In this document: in pieces, positions 15,632 through 24,863 of the stretch | How the letters are laid out: each line of letters starts with the position of its first letter | Position numbering within the stretch: the first letter of the stretch is position 1 | Origin: an uncultured Flavobacteriaceae bacterium | Lineage (GTDB): Bacteria; Bacteroidota; Bacteroidia; Flavobacteriales; Flavobacteriaceae | NCBI GenBank assembly: GCA_947502975.1 | Contig: CANNBV010000009.1 | Location: forward strand, 1 to 51,452 | Direction of reading: 5' to 3' | DNA length: 51,452 bases | The notes under the pieces: generated by a model | Told to the model about the DNA's origin: nothing | What the model saw: only the letters and a program-made list of their open reading frames with translations | The model's database searches: none | Made by a program: the position numbers and the translations under genes

Positions 15632-18600
15632 ATGAATTTAGCACTAGCGAAACAAACGATATTACTATTTATGATTCTACTATTTTCCAACCTTTCCCAA
15701 GCTCAAAATAACGATTATGAGCGTTTATGGAAAGATGTGGAAACTTATGAGAAGGATGGTTTACCAAAATCTGCTCTAAGTGTAGTGGAGACTATAATGT
15801 CTCAAGCACAAAAAGACGACAATTATTCGCAGGTTATCAAAACTATGTTGTTTAAAAGCAAATATGCTTTGGTTTTAGAGGAGGATGCTCAGTTAAGTGT
15901 AATCAATGATTTTAATTCTGAAATTGCTAAAAGCGAATTTCCTACTAAAAATATTCTTGAGAGTATTCTAGCAAATTTATATTGGCAATATTTTCAACAG
16001 AATAGATATAAGTTTTACAATCGCACCAAAACCTCTGAAAAAGTAGATGCCGAAGACTTTAGAACTTGGGATTTAGAAACACTTTTTAAAGAAGTGCATA
16101 CTCATTTTCAGAACTCCCTTGATAATGGGTTACTGCTACAATTAGAACCTTTAGATCAATATAAGGCATTATTACATGAGCAAAAAAACTCTAAAACATT
16201 TAGACCAACGCTTTTTGATTTTTTAGCGCATAACGCTTTAGATTTCTATAAAACTAATGAAACGCATATTACCAAACCTGCATATAAATTTGAAATTGAT
16301 GATCCTAAATATTTAGCTGATGCTGAAACATTTTCTGTATTACGTATTACATCTCAGGATACAACATCATTGCAATTAAATGCCTTGGAGATTTATAAAG
16401 CACTTGTCCGCTTTCATTTAAAAGATGAAACACCTTTTGCTTTGGCAGATGTGAATATTGAACGTTTAAAGTTTGTGAACCAACATGCTACTTTTAGCGA
16501 TAAAGAAGATGCATTATTGGCATCTTTAAAATCTGAAAAAGACCGATTAAAAACTCATGAAGTTTCTGGATTGTATGATTTTGAAATTGCTCAGGTGTAT
16601 TACAATCAAAGTTCTAAATATATTCCGAAAAAAAGCGAAACACACCAATGGAAAGCCAAAGATGCTATGGAAATTTGTAATGGCGTGATTGCTAAATTTC
16701 CAGAAACGGTGGGTGCAGAAAAATGTGAAATGCTACAATCGCAAATTGAGCAGCAAACTTTACAATTAAGAACCGAAGCGTTTTTACCAACTCAAAAAGA
16801 AGCACGTATCTTAGTGAATTATAAAAATTTGAATGCGCTTGATTTCAATATTTATAAGGTTTCTGAGAAACAGCTAGAAAAACTTAAGAAGACTTACAGG
16901 CAAGATGAACAATGGGAGTTTATTCATAAGCTAAACACTACTAAAGCTTGGAAAAGTACATTGAGAAATGAAGGCGATTACCAAAGGCATGCTATCGAAA
17001 TCGTACTACCAAAATTAAATAATGGTAGATATCTTGTAGTCGCTTCAAAAACTACTAAAAGTGAAACTAATTTTGCGTTTGCAGATATTCAGGTGACAAA
17101 CTTTGCAGTAGTAGAAACGGAAACTCCAAGTGACTATGTTTTTCAAATTATTAACCGAAATAATGGCACCCCTATTGCCAATGCAAAGGTTGAGATTTCA
17201 TATTTCCCAGAACGGATTCGAAAAAGAGAATCTAAAACTTATACCTCAAACACTCTAGGAGAAGTACGTTTTAAAAAGGATATTTTATGGTATCGAGATG
17301 TAACATTAAAAGTACAGCATAATGATGAAACTGCCTATTTTGGTAATTTCTACATGAATCGGTTTTATAAAGACAGAAAGCAATCTGCGCAGTACAATGG
17401 TTTTTTATTTACTGACAGAAGTATTTACAGGCCCAACCAAACACTTTTTTTTAAAGGTATTACCATAAAAACTGATAATGACAGGTCTGAGGTTTTAGAA
17501 CAACAAAAGGTAAGTGTTTCATTATTTAATGTAAATGGAGAAAACCTGAAAACTTTAAACTTAGTCACCAATGAATTTGGTTCGATTTCGGGTGAATTTA
17601 TTTTACCAAATAACGGATTAACTGGTGAGCATTATATCCAAATAAAGTCAGAAGATAAAAACACAAAACTCCATGCAACACATTATTTTTCTGTAGAAGA
17701 ATACAAGCGCCCTAAGTTTGAAACCAAGTTTAATCCTGTTACCGAGACTGTTAAAGTTAACGATTCTGTTACTATACAAGGAAATGCTTTAGCCTATGCT
17801 GGCAGTAGCATTACAGATGCAAAAGTCGTGTATCGTGTGCATCGTAAAGTTGAATATCCACGTTGGTACTTTTGGTATCGTCCGTATTTTAGAAGTGAAC
17901 CTCAAGAAATCACACATGGCGAAACTACAACTGACGGTTCTGGAAATTTTGAAATTACGTTTAAAGCATTGCCAGATGAAAGCATAGATAAAAGTAGTTT
18001 ACCTATTTTTAAATATGAAGTTACTGCAGATGTTACCGATTTAAATGGAGAAACCAGAAGCGCTTCAACGCTTGTTAATGTTGGTTATCATGCCTTACTC
18101 GCAAATTTAGATGTTGTAGAACGTTTAGATAAAACAAAGAAAAATCATGTTTTAGATATTGAAACGAAAAACTTGAATGGCGAATTTATACCCGCACAAG
18201 GTGTGATTAAAATGTATAAGTTGATTGCTCCAGAATCTACTTTAAGACCACGTCCATGGCCTGCACCAGATTATCAAGAACTATCAAAAGATGAATTTAA
18301 ACACTTATTTCCTCATGATGCTTATGTTGATGAGCACCATCCTACCAATTGGAAAAAAGGGCCTATAGTTTTTGAAACTAAATTCGATACCAAAACGTCC
18401 AAAGAAATAGCGCTTGGAAAACTTAAAAAATGGGCTTCTGGAGTTTACGCGATTACTTTAGAAAGCAAAGATAAATTTGGCCAATTAGTTAAAGATGAAA
18501 TAAGAACAACGCTTTATAGTGCTAAAGATGAAACTTTAGCAGACCAACAATTATTTGATATTACGACTGATAAATCGTCTTACAGTATAGGTGATGTTGC

Positions 18601-21600
18601 GCAAATTACAATTGGTTCTACAGCCGAAAATATTGCGGTGACCATTGCTATTGAAAAAGATAAAAAGATTATCAAAAAAGAAATTATTACGCTTAACAAA
18701 AACAAAAGAATGATTAGTGTTCCTGTTACTGCTAATGATTTAGGTGGTTTTGCAGTGTACTACAGCTTTTCCGCATTTAATAGTTTTCAACATGGTACTG
18801 AAACAATAGTTGTGCCTTATCCAAAAACAGATTTAGAGATTGAAACCTTAACCTTTAGAGATAAGTTACAGCCTGGAACAGACGAAACATGGCAGTTTAA
18901 AATTAAAGGGCCTCAAGGTGATAAAGTAAGTTCAGAACTATTGGCGAGTATGTACGACGCCTCTTTAGATCAATTTAAAGCGCACCAATGGAATTTTAAT
19001 CCAATATATCGCCCGACGTATTACAGTCATAGTAATACGAGTGCGAACTTAAGTTTTGGAACTGAAAACTTCAGGGTCTATCAAGATCGTTTTAAGCGAA
19101 ATTATAAGAATCAAACTTATGACCAATTAAATTGGTTTGGGCTTTATTTCGGAAGGGCTGAAAGAATGTTTAACATGATGTCAAGAATGTCAATGGATAG
19201 TACGCCTGCTGCTCCTGAAGCCATTGAATTACAATCTCTAGAGCATGGACAAGGTGATACTGCGTATTTTTTAAAAGAGTCAAAATATACAAATGCTGAA
19301 GATTTAGAAAATCCAGAGTATTATATTAGGCTTGAAAAGGCAAAAATAGTACAAAAAGATTCATTTGCTATCGGTTCTGCAAAAATGAATATATATGACA
19401 TTCCTGTAGAAAAATCAAACTTCGACAACATCAAAATCCGTAAAAATCTTCAAGAAACTGCTTTTTTCTTTCCACAGTTACAAACAGATGCAGAAGGCAA
19501 TGTAAGTTTCAGCTTTACAACTCCTGAAGCATTAACCCAATGGAAATTACAATTGTTGGCGCATACAAAAGATTTAGAAAGTGTGACTAGAAGTTTAACG
19601 GCTGTTACTCAAAAAGAATTAATGGTTATTCCAAATGCTCCAAGATTCTTGCGTGAGGGTGATGATATTACTATCAGTACCAAAATATCAAACCTAACAG
19701 ATACACAACTTTCAGGGCAAGCGAAACTGATTTTAACAGATGCTACTTCTGGCAAAGACATTACATCAAAACTGATGTCTGAGGCTCTCGAAGACATAGT
19801 TAATGACAATGTGGCTTCGAGTACCTCAGCCACCAAATCATTCTCAGTTGATGCAAAAGGAAACACTCAAGTTTCATGGAGTTTATCAATTCCAGATGAT
19901 GTACAAGCGGTTCAATATAAAATTCTAGCAACAACTGGAGATTTTAGTGATGGTGAGCAAAATGCACTTCCTGTGCTTTCTAATAGAATGTTGGTTACTG
20001 AAACTTTACCTATGTGGGTAAGAAGCAACGAAACTAAAACATTTACTTTGGATAAATTGGCTTCGAGTACCTCAGCCACCACTTTAAAGCATCATAAATT
20101 AACTTTAGAGATGACTTCAAACCCAGCGTGGTATGCAGTACAAGCCTTGCCGTATTTAATGGAATATCCTTATGAATGTAACGAGCAAACCTTTTCTAGA
20201 TATTACGCTAATGCATTGGCGAGCCATATTGCAAATTCAAATCCAAAAATTCAAGAGGTTTTTAATCAGTGGAAAAATACAAACGCGCTTATTTCTAATC
20301 TTGAAAAAAATCAAGAATTGAAATCAATTTTAATTCAAGAAACACCTTGGCTACGTGATGCACAGAATGAAACAGAACAGAAAAAACGTATTGCCTTATT
20401 ATTCGATTTAAATAAAATGAATAATGAATTGCAGTCTGCTATCAATAAATTAAAATCAAACCAAATGCCATCTGGTGGTTGGTCTTGGTTTAAAGGCGGT
20501 TATGAAAACCGATACATCACCCAACATATTATTGCTGGCTTTGGCCACCTAAAACAGCTTTCAGTCACGTCGAGCGCAGTCGAGACGTCTCAAATGATAG
20601 GGGAAGCAATAAAATATTTAGACAATCAATTCGTCAAAGAATACAAAGACATCAGAAAATATGATGCAAAAGTAGACTTAAATAAAGACCATTTAAGTCA
20701 TACACAACTGCATTATTTATATATGCGAAGCTTCTTTCCCGACATAAAAAAATCTAAAGAGGTTGAAAACATCATTGCATATTATCAAACCCAAATTCAA
20801 AAATATTGGTTAAAACGTTCGTTATATGCTAAAGGTATGATGGCTTTGGTGGCTCATCGAAATAATGACACTAAAACGACTTCAAAAATTTTAAAATCAT
20901 TGAAAGAAACTAGTATTACTTCAGAGAAATTAGGTATGTATTGGAAAGCTAACACTAATTCTTGGTATTGGTATCAAGCACCGATAGAAACTCAAGCTCT
21001 ATTAATTGAAACCTTTTCTGAAGTTGAAAATGACACAAAAACTATTGATAACTTAAAAATTTGGTTACTCAAAAATAAGCAAACCAACAGGTGGAAAACT
21101 ACAAAAGCAACTACAGAAGCTGTCTATGCGTTATTGCTTCAGGGTAGCGATTGGTTATCAGTAACAGACATGGTTGATGTGGTTTTAGGCGAACAACAAA
21201 TAGCCCCATCAAAACTAGAAAATGTAAAAGTAGAAGCTGGTACGGGTTACTACAAAACATCTTGGCATGCTTCTGAAATAAAACCAGAAATGGGTGAAGT
21301 AAAAATCACAAAAAAAGGAAAAGGTATCGCATGGGGAAGCTTGTATTGGCAATATTTTGAAGATTTAGACAAGATTGCATCTGCTGAAACTCCGTTACAA
21401 TTAAAGAAAAAACTATTCTTAAAAAAGAACACCGATACTGGCGAGGAAATTTCAGAAATCACTTCTGAAACCAAATTAAAAATAGGTGATCTCGTTAGAG
21501 TTAGAATTGAATTACGAAGTGATAGAGCTATGGAATTCTTGCACATGAAAGATATGCGCGCTGCTGGACTAGAACCTGTAAACGTTTTATCAAAATATAA

Positions 21601-21811
21601 ATGGCAGGACGGTTTAGGCTATTATGAAAGTACCAAAGACGCCTCAACAAACTTTTTCTTTGATTATTTACCAAAGGGCATTTACGTCTTTGAATATGAT
21701 TTAAGAGTGAATAATGCTGGGCATATGAGTAATGGCATTACTACCATTCAGAGCATGTATGCTCCTGAATTTAGTAGTCATAGTGAAGGATTAAGAATAG
21801 AGGTGAATTAA
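15632..21811 (+). CDS. Giant alpha-2-macroglobulin family protein with intact thioester motif
   Basis: 2059 residues with a signal peptide (MNLALAKQTILLFMILLFSN...SQAQ) and no lipobox Cys, so it is secreted or periplasmic. A ~400-residue helical N-terminal region precedes MG-type beta domains (YVFQIINRNNGTPIANAKVEI near 500; FTDRSIYRPNQTLFFKG near 595, the MG2 hallmark). The thioester motif CNEQ (C1516-Q1519) sits in PYECNEQTFSRYYANAL, followed by the helical thioester domain (MPSGGWSWFKGG). C-terminal receptor-like strands end PLQ...FVFEYDLRVNNAGHMSNG. Such proteins trap proteases and protect the envelope. The usual bacterial length is about 1,500-1,900. No PbpC neighbour is present. Palindromic repeats are inserted in frame at 19812, 20058 and 20567. 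It converges on lytTR genes with a 4-base overlap. Confidence 0.9.
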   Translation: MNLALAKQTILLFMILLFSNLSQAQNNDYERLWKDVETYEKDGLPKSALSVVETIMSQAQKDDNYSQVIKTMLFKSKYALVLEEDAQLSVINDFNSEIAKSEFPTKNILESILANLYWQYFQQNRYKFYNRTKTSEKVDAEDFRTWDLETLFKEVHTHFQNSLDNGLLLQLEPLDQYKALLHEQKNSKTFRPTLFDFLAHNALDFYKTNETHITKPAYKFEIDDPKYLADAETFSVLRITSQDTTSLQLNALEIYKALVRFHLKDETPFALADVNIERLKFVNQHATFSDKEDALLASLKSEKDRLKTHEVSGLYDFEIAQVYYNQSSKYIPKKSETHQWKAKDAMEICNGVIAKFPETVGAEKCEMLQSQIEQQTLQLRTEAFLPTQKEARILVNYKNLNALDFNIYKVSEKQLEKLKKTYRQDEQWEFIHKLNTTKAWKSTLRNEGDYQRHAIEIVLPKLNNGRYLVVASKTTKSETNFAFADIQVTNFAVVETETPSDYVFQIINRNNGTPIANAKVEISYFPERIRKRESKTYTSNTLGEVRFKKDILWYRDVTLKVQHNDETAYFGNFYMNRFYKDRKQSAQYNGFLFTDRSIYRPNQTLFFKGITIKTDNDRSEVLEQQKVSVSLFNVNGENLKTLNLVTNEFGSISGEFILPNNGLTGEHYIQIKSEDKNTKLHATHYFSVEEYKRPKFETKFNPVTETVKVNDSVTIQGNALAYAGSSITDAKVVYRVHRKVEYPRWYFWYRPYFRSEPQEITHGETTTDGSGNFEITFKALPDESIDKSSLPIFKYEVTADVTDLNGETRSASTLVNVGYHALLANLDVVERLDKTKKNHVLDIETKNLNGEFIPAQGVIKMYKLIAPESTLRPRPWPAPDYQELSKDEFKHLFPHDAYVDEHHPTNWKKGPIVFETKFDTKTSKEIALGKLKKWASGVYAITLESKDKFGQLVKDEIRTTLYSAKDETLADQQLFDITTDKSSYSIGDVAQITIGSTAENIAVTIAIEKDKKIIKKEIITLNKNKRMISVPVTANDLGGFAVYYSFSAFNSFQHGTETIVVPYPKTDLEIETLTFRDKLQPGTDETWQFKIKGPQGDKVSSELLASMYDASLDQFKAHQWNFNPIYRPTYYSHSNTSANLSFGTENFRVYQDRFKRNYKNQTYDQLNWFGLYFGRAERMFNMMSRMSMDSTPAAPEAIELQSLEHGQGDTAYFLKESKYTNAEDLENPEYYIRLEKAKIVQKDSFAIGSAKMNIYDIPVEKSNFDNIKIRKNLQETAFFFPQLQTDAEGNVSFSFTTPEALTQWKLQLLAHTKDLESVTRSLTAVTQKELMVIPNAPRFLREGDDITISTKISNLTDTQLSGQAKLILTDATSGKDITSKLMSEALEDIVNDNVASSTSATKSFSVDAKGNTQVSWSLSIPDDVQAVQYKILATTGDFSDGEQNALPVLSNRMLVTETLPMWVRSNETKTFTLDKLASSTSATTLKHHKLTLEMTSNPAWYAVQALPYLMEYPYECNEQTFSRYYANALASHIANSNPKIQEVFNQWKNTNALISNLEKNQELKSILIQETPWLRDAQNETEQKKRIALLFDLNKMNNELQSAINKLKSNQMPSGGWSWFKGGYENRYITQHIIAGFGHLKQLSVTSSAVETSQMIGEAIKYLDNQFVKEYKDIRKYDAKVDLNKDHLSHTQLHYLYMRSFFPDIKKSKEVENIIAYYQTQIQKYWLKRSLYAKGMMALVAHRNNDTKTTSKILKSLKETSITSEKLGMYWKANTNSWYWYQAPIETQALLIETFSEVENDTKTIDNLKIWLLKNKQTNRWKTTKATTEAVYALLLQGSDWLSVTDMVDVVLGEQQIAPSKLENVKVEAGTGYYKTSWHASEIKPEMGEVKITKKGKGIAWGSLYWQYFEDLDKIASAETPLQLKKKLFLKKNTDTGEEISEITSETKLKIGDLVRVRIELRSDRAMEFLHMKDMRAAGLEPVNVLSKYKWQDGLGYYESTKDASTNFFFDYLPKGIYVFEYDLRVNNAGHMSNGITTIQSMYAPEFSSHSEGLRIEVN
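19812..19835 (+). repeat. Palindromic repeat inserted in coding sequence, unit A copy 1
   Basis: A 24-bp unit with inverted ends TGGCT...AGCCA, identical to 20058-20081. It encodes ASSTSAT in the macroglobulin. The flanks differ, so the shared block ends sharply. Confidence 0.8.
20058..20081 (+). repeat. Palindromic repeat inserted in coding sequence, unit A copy 2
   Basis: Identical over 24 bp to 19812-19835, in the same reading frame (again ASSTSAT) but with unrelated flanks, 246 bases further on. Duplication of the protein itself would leave similarity beyond the repeat; none is seen. Confidence 0.8.
20567..20588 (+). repeat. Palindromic repeat inserted in coding sequence, unit B
   Basis: ACGTCGAGCGCAGTCGAGACGT is a near-palindrome with the core CGAGCGCAGTCGAG, exactly the arm of the inverted repeat at 34303-34316. 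It encodes VTSSAVETS in the macroglobulin thioester domain and leaves the frame open. Confidence 0.75.
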
Positions 21812-22539
21812 AAACTCAATTGCTCTTTAAAGATATAGGACTGTCTTCTGGAGATTTCAATTTCTTCTCCGGAATTCATTTCTATCTTTAATTTTCCATT
21901 AAACCAGGATACCACTTTTTTCACTTTATTAATATTAATAATCTGCTGTCTATTGGCTCTAAAAAACAAATCCTTTGGTAATTTTTCTTCAATTTGAGCA
22001 AGTGATTTGTAGATTAATGGTTTGTTGTTGTCAAAGAATACACGCGTATAATTCCCAACAATTTCGAACATAATAATATCTTGAATTTTCACCAACCAAC
22101 ACTTCTCTCCATCTTTAATAAAAATCTGTTTTTCTAAACTTAACGTATTTTCGCTTTGAGTTTCAGGAGATAGATTATTAGTAGCTTTTTCAATGACTTT
22201 ATGTATACTTTGAGAAAATCGTTTTTGACTAATTGGTTTCAATAAATAATCAAAAGCATTATACTCAAAAGATTTAATGGCATACTCATCAAAAGCAGTA
22301 GTAAATATTACAATTGGCACCTCATCTAACATTTCTAAAAGCTCAAAACCATCTTTTTCTGGCATGTTAATGTCTAAAAACAATACATCTGGTTTTGTCT
22401 CAATAATTAGCTTATAACCATTATCTACATTTTCAGCTTCACCTAATAATTCAATTTCTTTATGTTCCTTAATGAGTTCTTTCAACTCATTACGAGCTAA
22501 ACGAGAATCTTCAACTATAACAGCCTTTAATTGAATCAT
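21808..22539 (-). CDS. LytTR-family response regulator
   Basis: 243 residues. The receiver domain (1-~125) has the acidic pair (E10, D11), the phospho-acceptor D56 in DVLFLDINMP, Thr in VIFTTAF, and the Lys in DYLLKPI. The C-terminal LytTR DNA-binding domain (~140-240) contains FEIVGNYTRVFF, FFRANRQQIININKV and MNSGEEIEISRRQ. LytTR regulators bind direct repeats with beta-strand loops rather than a helix-turn-helix. The kinase gene upstream overlaps by 4 bases (ATGA), so the pair is co-translated. Its 3' end overlaps the macroglobulin stop by 4 bases on the other strand. Confidence 0.93.
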   Translation of the reverse strand: MIQLKAVIVEDSRLARNELKELIKEHKEIELLGEAENVDNGYKLIIETKPDVLFLDINMPEKDGFELLEMLDEVPIVIFTTAFDEYAIKSFEYNAFDYLLKPISQKRFSQSIHKVIEKATNNLSPETQSENTLSLEKQIFIKDGEKCWLVKIQDIIMFEIVGNYTRVFFDNNKPLIYKSLAQIEEKLPKDLFFRANRQQIININKVKKVVSWFNGKLKIEMNSGEEIEISRRQSYIFKEQLSF

Positions 22540-23612
22540 TTTACTGGGATTTGTACAGTGGCAACCACTCGGTTATCTATTTCTTCTAAACTAAATGTTG
22601 CACTAGCTCCATAAAGTAAGTCCAAACGTCTTTTTATATTCTCTAATCCTAATTGTGTTCCTTTTATACTCTGATTTAAAGTTCCAGTATTTATTACTTC
22701 TATCTTTAACTGTTCATCCACAATACTAGTTGATAAATTTACTATGCCTCCAGATTTCAAATTAGCTATCCCATGTTTAATGGCATTTTCAACCAACATC
22801 TGAATAATCATTGGTGGAATTTTGGTATTTAAAGATGCTTTATCAATATGTGTTTCAAAAGTAAGGCGATCTTCAAACTGAATTTTAGAAATCTTAACAT
22901 AATTTTCAATCATATCTAGTTCATCTTCTAAAGCTATAGAGTTTGAATCGCTTTTAGTTAATGAATACCGTAGCGTTTCTGATAAACTTGTAAGCATGTT
23001 TCTTGCGCTATCAACATTTTCTAGCATCAAACCACGTATGTTATTGAGACTATTAAACATAAAATGTGGATTTATTTGGCCTTTTAATGTATTGAGCTGA
23101 GATTCTTTAAGGTTCGTTTCTAATTGTAATTGTTTTAACTGAACTGTTTTTAATTGATGATAAATTTTAATGGTCAAGAATACAAAAAGCCATATAGAAA
23201 ACAATGTGCCGAAAAATAAAAAGTTAGAAATTATAGCCGCATTAGTCATTGAACCACCTTTAAGGTTTTTTATACTCCCACCAAAAACATCAATTAAATC
23301 TAATAGTGGCCATACTAATAATGAATATAGTACTTGAAGCAGTATAAATAACGCAAAAATTTTAAATATGTCTACACGCTTAACTTTATTAAAATTAATT
23401 TTAAAATCTATAAAAGCAGAAACGATAAATGTAAGAATATAGGCTAAAGAAGCACAAACTAGACCTTCTGCCCACAAATATTTTATTCGTGCTGGAGAAA
23501 TATCTTCATATTGATACAAGTATATTTTTCGGAGGGTTAGCGTAAAGAAAAACAGTAAAATCCAGCCTAAAAAATTAAATAATATATAATATTTGTTTAA
23601 TGATAGTTTCAT
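22536..23612 (-). CDS. LytS-type sensor histidine kinase
   Basis: 358 residues with four transmembrane helices in the first ~150 residues (near 8-28, 47-68, 84-103 and 126-149), then a short coiled coil. The His_kinase domain carries H183 in GQINPHFMFNSLNNIR. The ATPase part has the N box MLVENAIKHGI and a G box GLENIKRRLDLLYG. This is the LytS/YehU class, which has little periplasmic sensing domain and phosphorylates the adjacent LytTR regulator. The membrane region is the likely sensor; the signal is unknown. The gene overlaps the regulator by 4 bases and follows a small membrane-protein gene at a 59-base gap. Confidence 0.92.
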   Translation of the reverse strand: MKLSLNKYYILFNFLGWILLFFFTLTLRKIYLYQYEDISPARIKYLWAEGLVCASLAYILTFIVSAFIDFKINFNKVKRVDIFKIFALFILLQVLYSLLVWPLLDLIDVFGGSIKNLKGGSMTNAAIISNFLFFGTLFSIWLFVFLTIKIYHQLKTVQLKQLQLETNLKESQLNTLKGQINPHFMFNSLNNIRGLMLENVDSARNMLTSLSETLRYSLTKSDSNSIALEDELDMIENYVKISKIQFEDRLTFETHIDKASLNTKIPPMIIQMLVENAIKHGIANLKSGGIVNLSTSIVDEQLKIEVINTGTLNQSIKGTQLGLENIKRRLDLLYGASATFSLEEIDNRVVATVQIPVK

Positions 23613-23671
23613 TTATTAATGCTTCTTTTTTTCAAACTTACATAAATTAATTTGGTGGCAAATAAATAATT

Positions 23672-24142
23672 CTACTCAAGTAATTGTTGTTCTAATTCAT
23701 TCAAATTGTCTTTAACTTTTTTAAACATTTTGCCTCCAATAACAACAATAATATATATAGCTATCATCCATTTAATGACTGTAAAAGTTGAAATATCATT
23801 ACCATTTAAAAAAGCAGGAACTATCGTTACTAGCCAAACAAAATATACTGTAAATTCATATTTTTCACGTTTTAACGTTTGCCCTTTATAAATTCTGAAT
23901 TGATGTTTTATATCGTTATTTGTTTTAAGGTCTATACCTCTTAACATCAAATGAGTAAGTGTATACCAAACGATCAATACTACTCCAAAAATTAATGGAA
24001 TAATATACTCTAATTGACCCCACATTTTATATATTAATACTATAGATACTAACACATATATAAACGATAAATTTCTTGCCATAGCAGAACCTTTTACAAG
24101 GTATTTGAATTTCTCAACAGGGTTATTTCTTATGTTTTTCAT
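23672..24142 (-). CDS. Small four-helix membrane protein of unknown function
   Basis: 156 residues, not assigned to a named family. Hydrophobic segments lie near 24-40, 45-66, 95-112 and 118-138, in two pairs separated by a basic linker (RGIDLKTNNDIKHQFRIYKGQTLKREKYE). The C-terminus is a charged helix (KKVKDNLNELEQQLLE). It lies on the same strand as the LytS kinase with a 59-base gap, so it may be co-transcribed and could supply or sense the kinase signal; that is inference. No catalytic motif is visible. Confidence 0.72.
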   Translation of the reverse strand: MKNIRNNPVEKFKYLVKGSAMARNLSFIYVLVSIVLIYKMWGQLEYIIPLIFGVVLIVWYTLTHLMLRGIDLKTNNDIKHQFRIYKGQTLKREKYEFTVYFVWLVTIVPAFLNGNDISTFTVIKWMIAIYIIVVIGGKMFKKVKDNLNELEQQLLE

Positions 24143-24236
24143 ACTAATTGTTTTAATTCAAAACTATTCTAATTACTAACTCTACTAATACTTTTACTAA
24201 ACTGATCATATTTGTTCGTTTTTTGATTGATGATTT

Positions 24237-24332
24237 TTATTTGATTGATGCTGTAAATATATTCCAGAAATATACCAGATGAAACCAAATTATGATGAGC
24301 GGTAAAATGCTATACTCAAACGGGAAGAAAAT
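24237..24332 (-). pseudogene. Remnant of a DoxX-like gene N-terminus
   Basis: The minus strand can be read as PFEYSILPLIIIWFHLVYFW before a stop. It matches the start of the DoxX-like protein at 24864-26252 (NPFEWSILPFIIILIN), and the DNA is also alike (ACGGTAAAATGCT.. ACTCAAACGGG in both). A TAA lies just upstream in frame and no start codon is present, so this looks like a decayed 5' fragment from an old duplication rather than a gene. Confidence 0.5.
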
Positions 24333-24432
24333 ATCTTACATGTTAGTTGACTGCATACTTTTCGACAAAACACCAAATGGAAGATAAAATATAAAACCTT
24401 ATCTTTCAGATTACTAACTATAAAATAAGATT

Positions 24433-24804
24433 ATGAATTCAAAAGTTTTTATGGTTCTAAGAATACTTCTTGGACTATTCGTTTTAGTTTTCGGACTTAA
24501 CAAGTTTTTAGATTTTATGCCAATGGGAGAAATGTCTGCCGATGCTGGTGCATATTTTGGAGCATTAGTAAACACCAAAACATTAACCTTGGTTGCATTG
24601 GTAGAAATTGTTGCAGGTTTAGCACTAATTTTCAATAAATTTGGAGCCTTACTTGCATTAATTTTAATGAGTGTTTCTGTAAACGCTGTTCTATTTCATG
24701 CTACACTAGAACCTGCAAGTATACCAGGTGCTCTAGTATTGCTGATCCTTAATATTTTAGTCATGTATGGCTATAAAGATAAATACGCTGCGTTACTCAA
24801 ATAA
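24433..24804 (+). CDS. DoxX family small membrane protein
   Basis: 123 residues with four predicted helices (near 5-22, 44-66, 72-88 and 95-112). FVLVFGLNKFLDF in helix 1, TLVALVEIVAGLALIFNKFGALLALILM and the loop FHATLEPAS are typical of DoxX/MauE-like proteins. The biochemical role is poorly known; relatives are linked to quinone-dependent sulfur or redox metabolism. It stands alone, between a decayed DoxX fragment upstream and a convergent larger DoxX-like gene downstream, with a bidirectional terminator between them. Confidence 0.88.
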   Translation: MNSKVFMVLRILLGLFVLVFGLNKFLDFMPMGEMSADAGAYFGALVNTKTLTLVALVEIVAGLALIFNKFGALLALILMSVSVNAVLFHATLEPASIPGALVLLILNILVMYGYKDKYAALLK

Positions 24805-24811
24805 TCAAAAT

Positions 24812-24842
24812 AAAAAAGAGGCTTTATTAAAGCCTCTTTTTT
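24812..24842. terminator. Bidirectional rho-independent terminator
   Basis: A perfect hairpin pairs AAAAAAGAGGCTTT with AAAGCCTCTTTTTT around a 3-nt loop, with A and T tracts on both sides. It separates the convergent small DoxX gene and large DoxX-like gene and can stop transcription from both. Confidence 0.9.
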
Positions 24843-24863
24843 ATTTATTCATATTATCTATAT

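Noticed and set aside
19609-19866. Minus-strand frame inside the macroglobulin gene
   Set aside because: Opposite a continuous conserved protein; no independent support.
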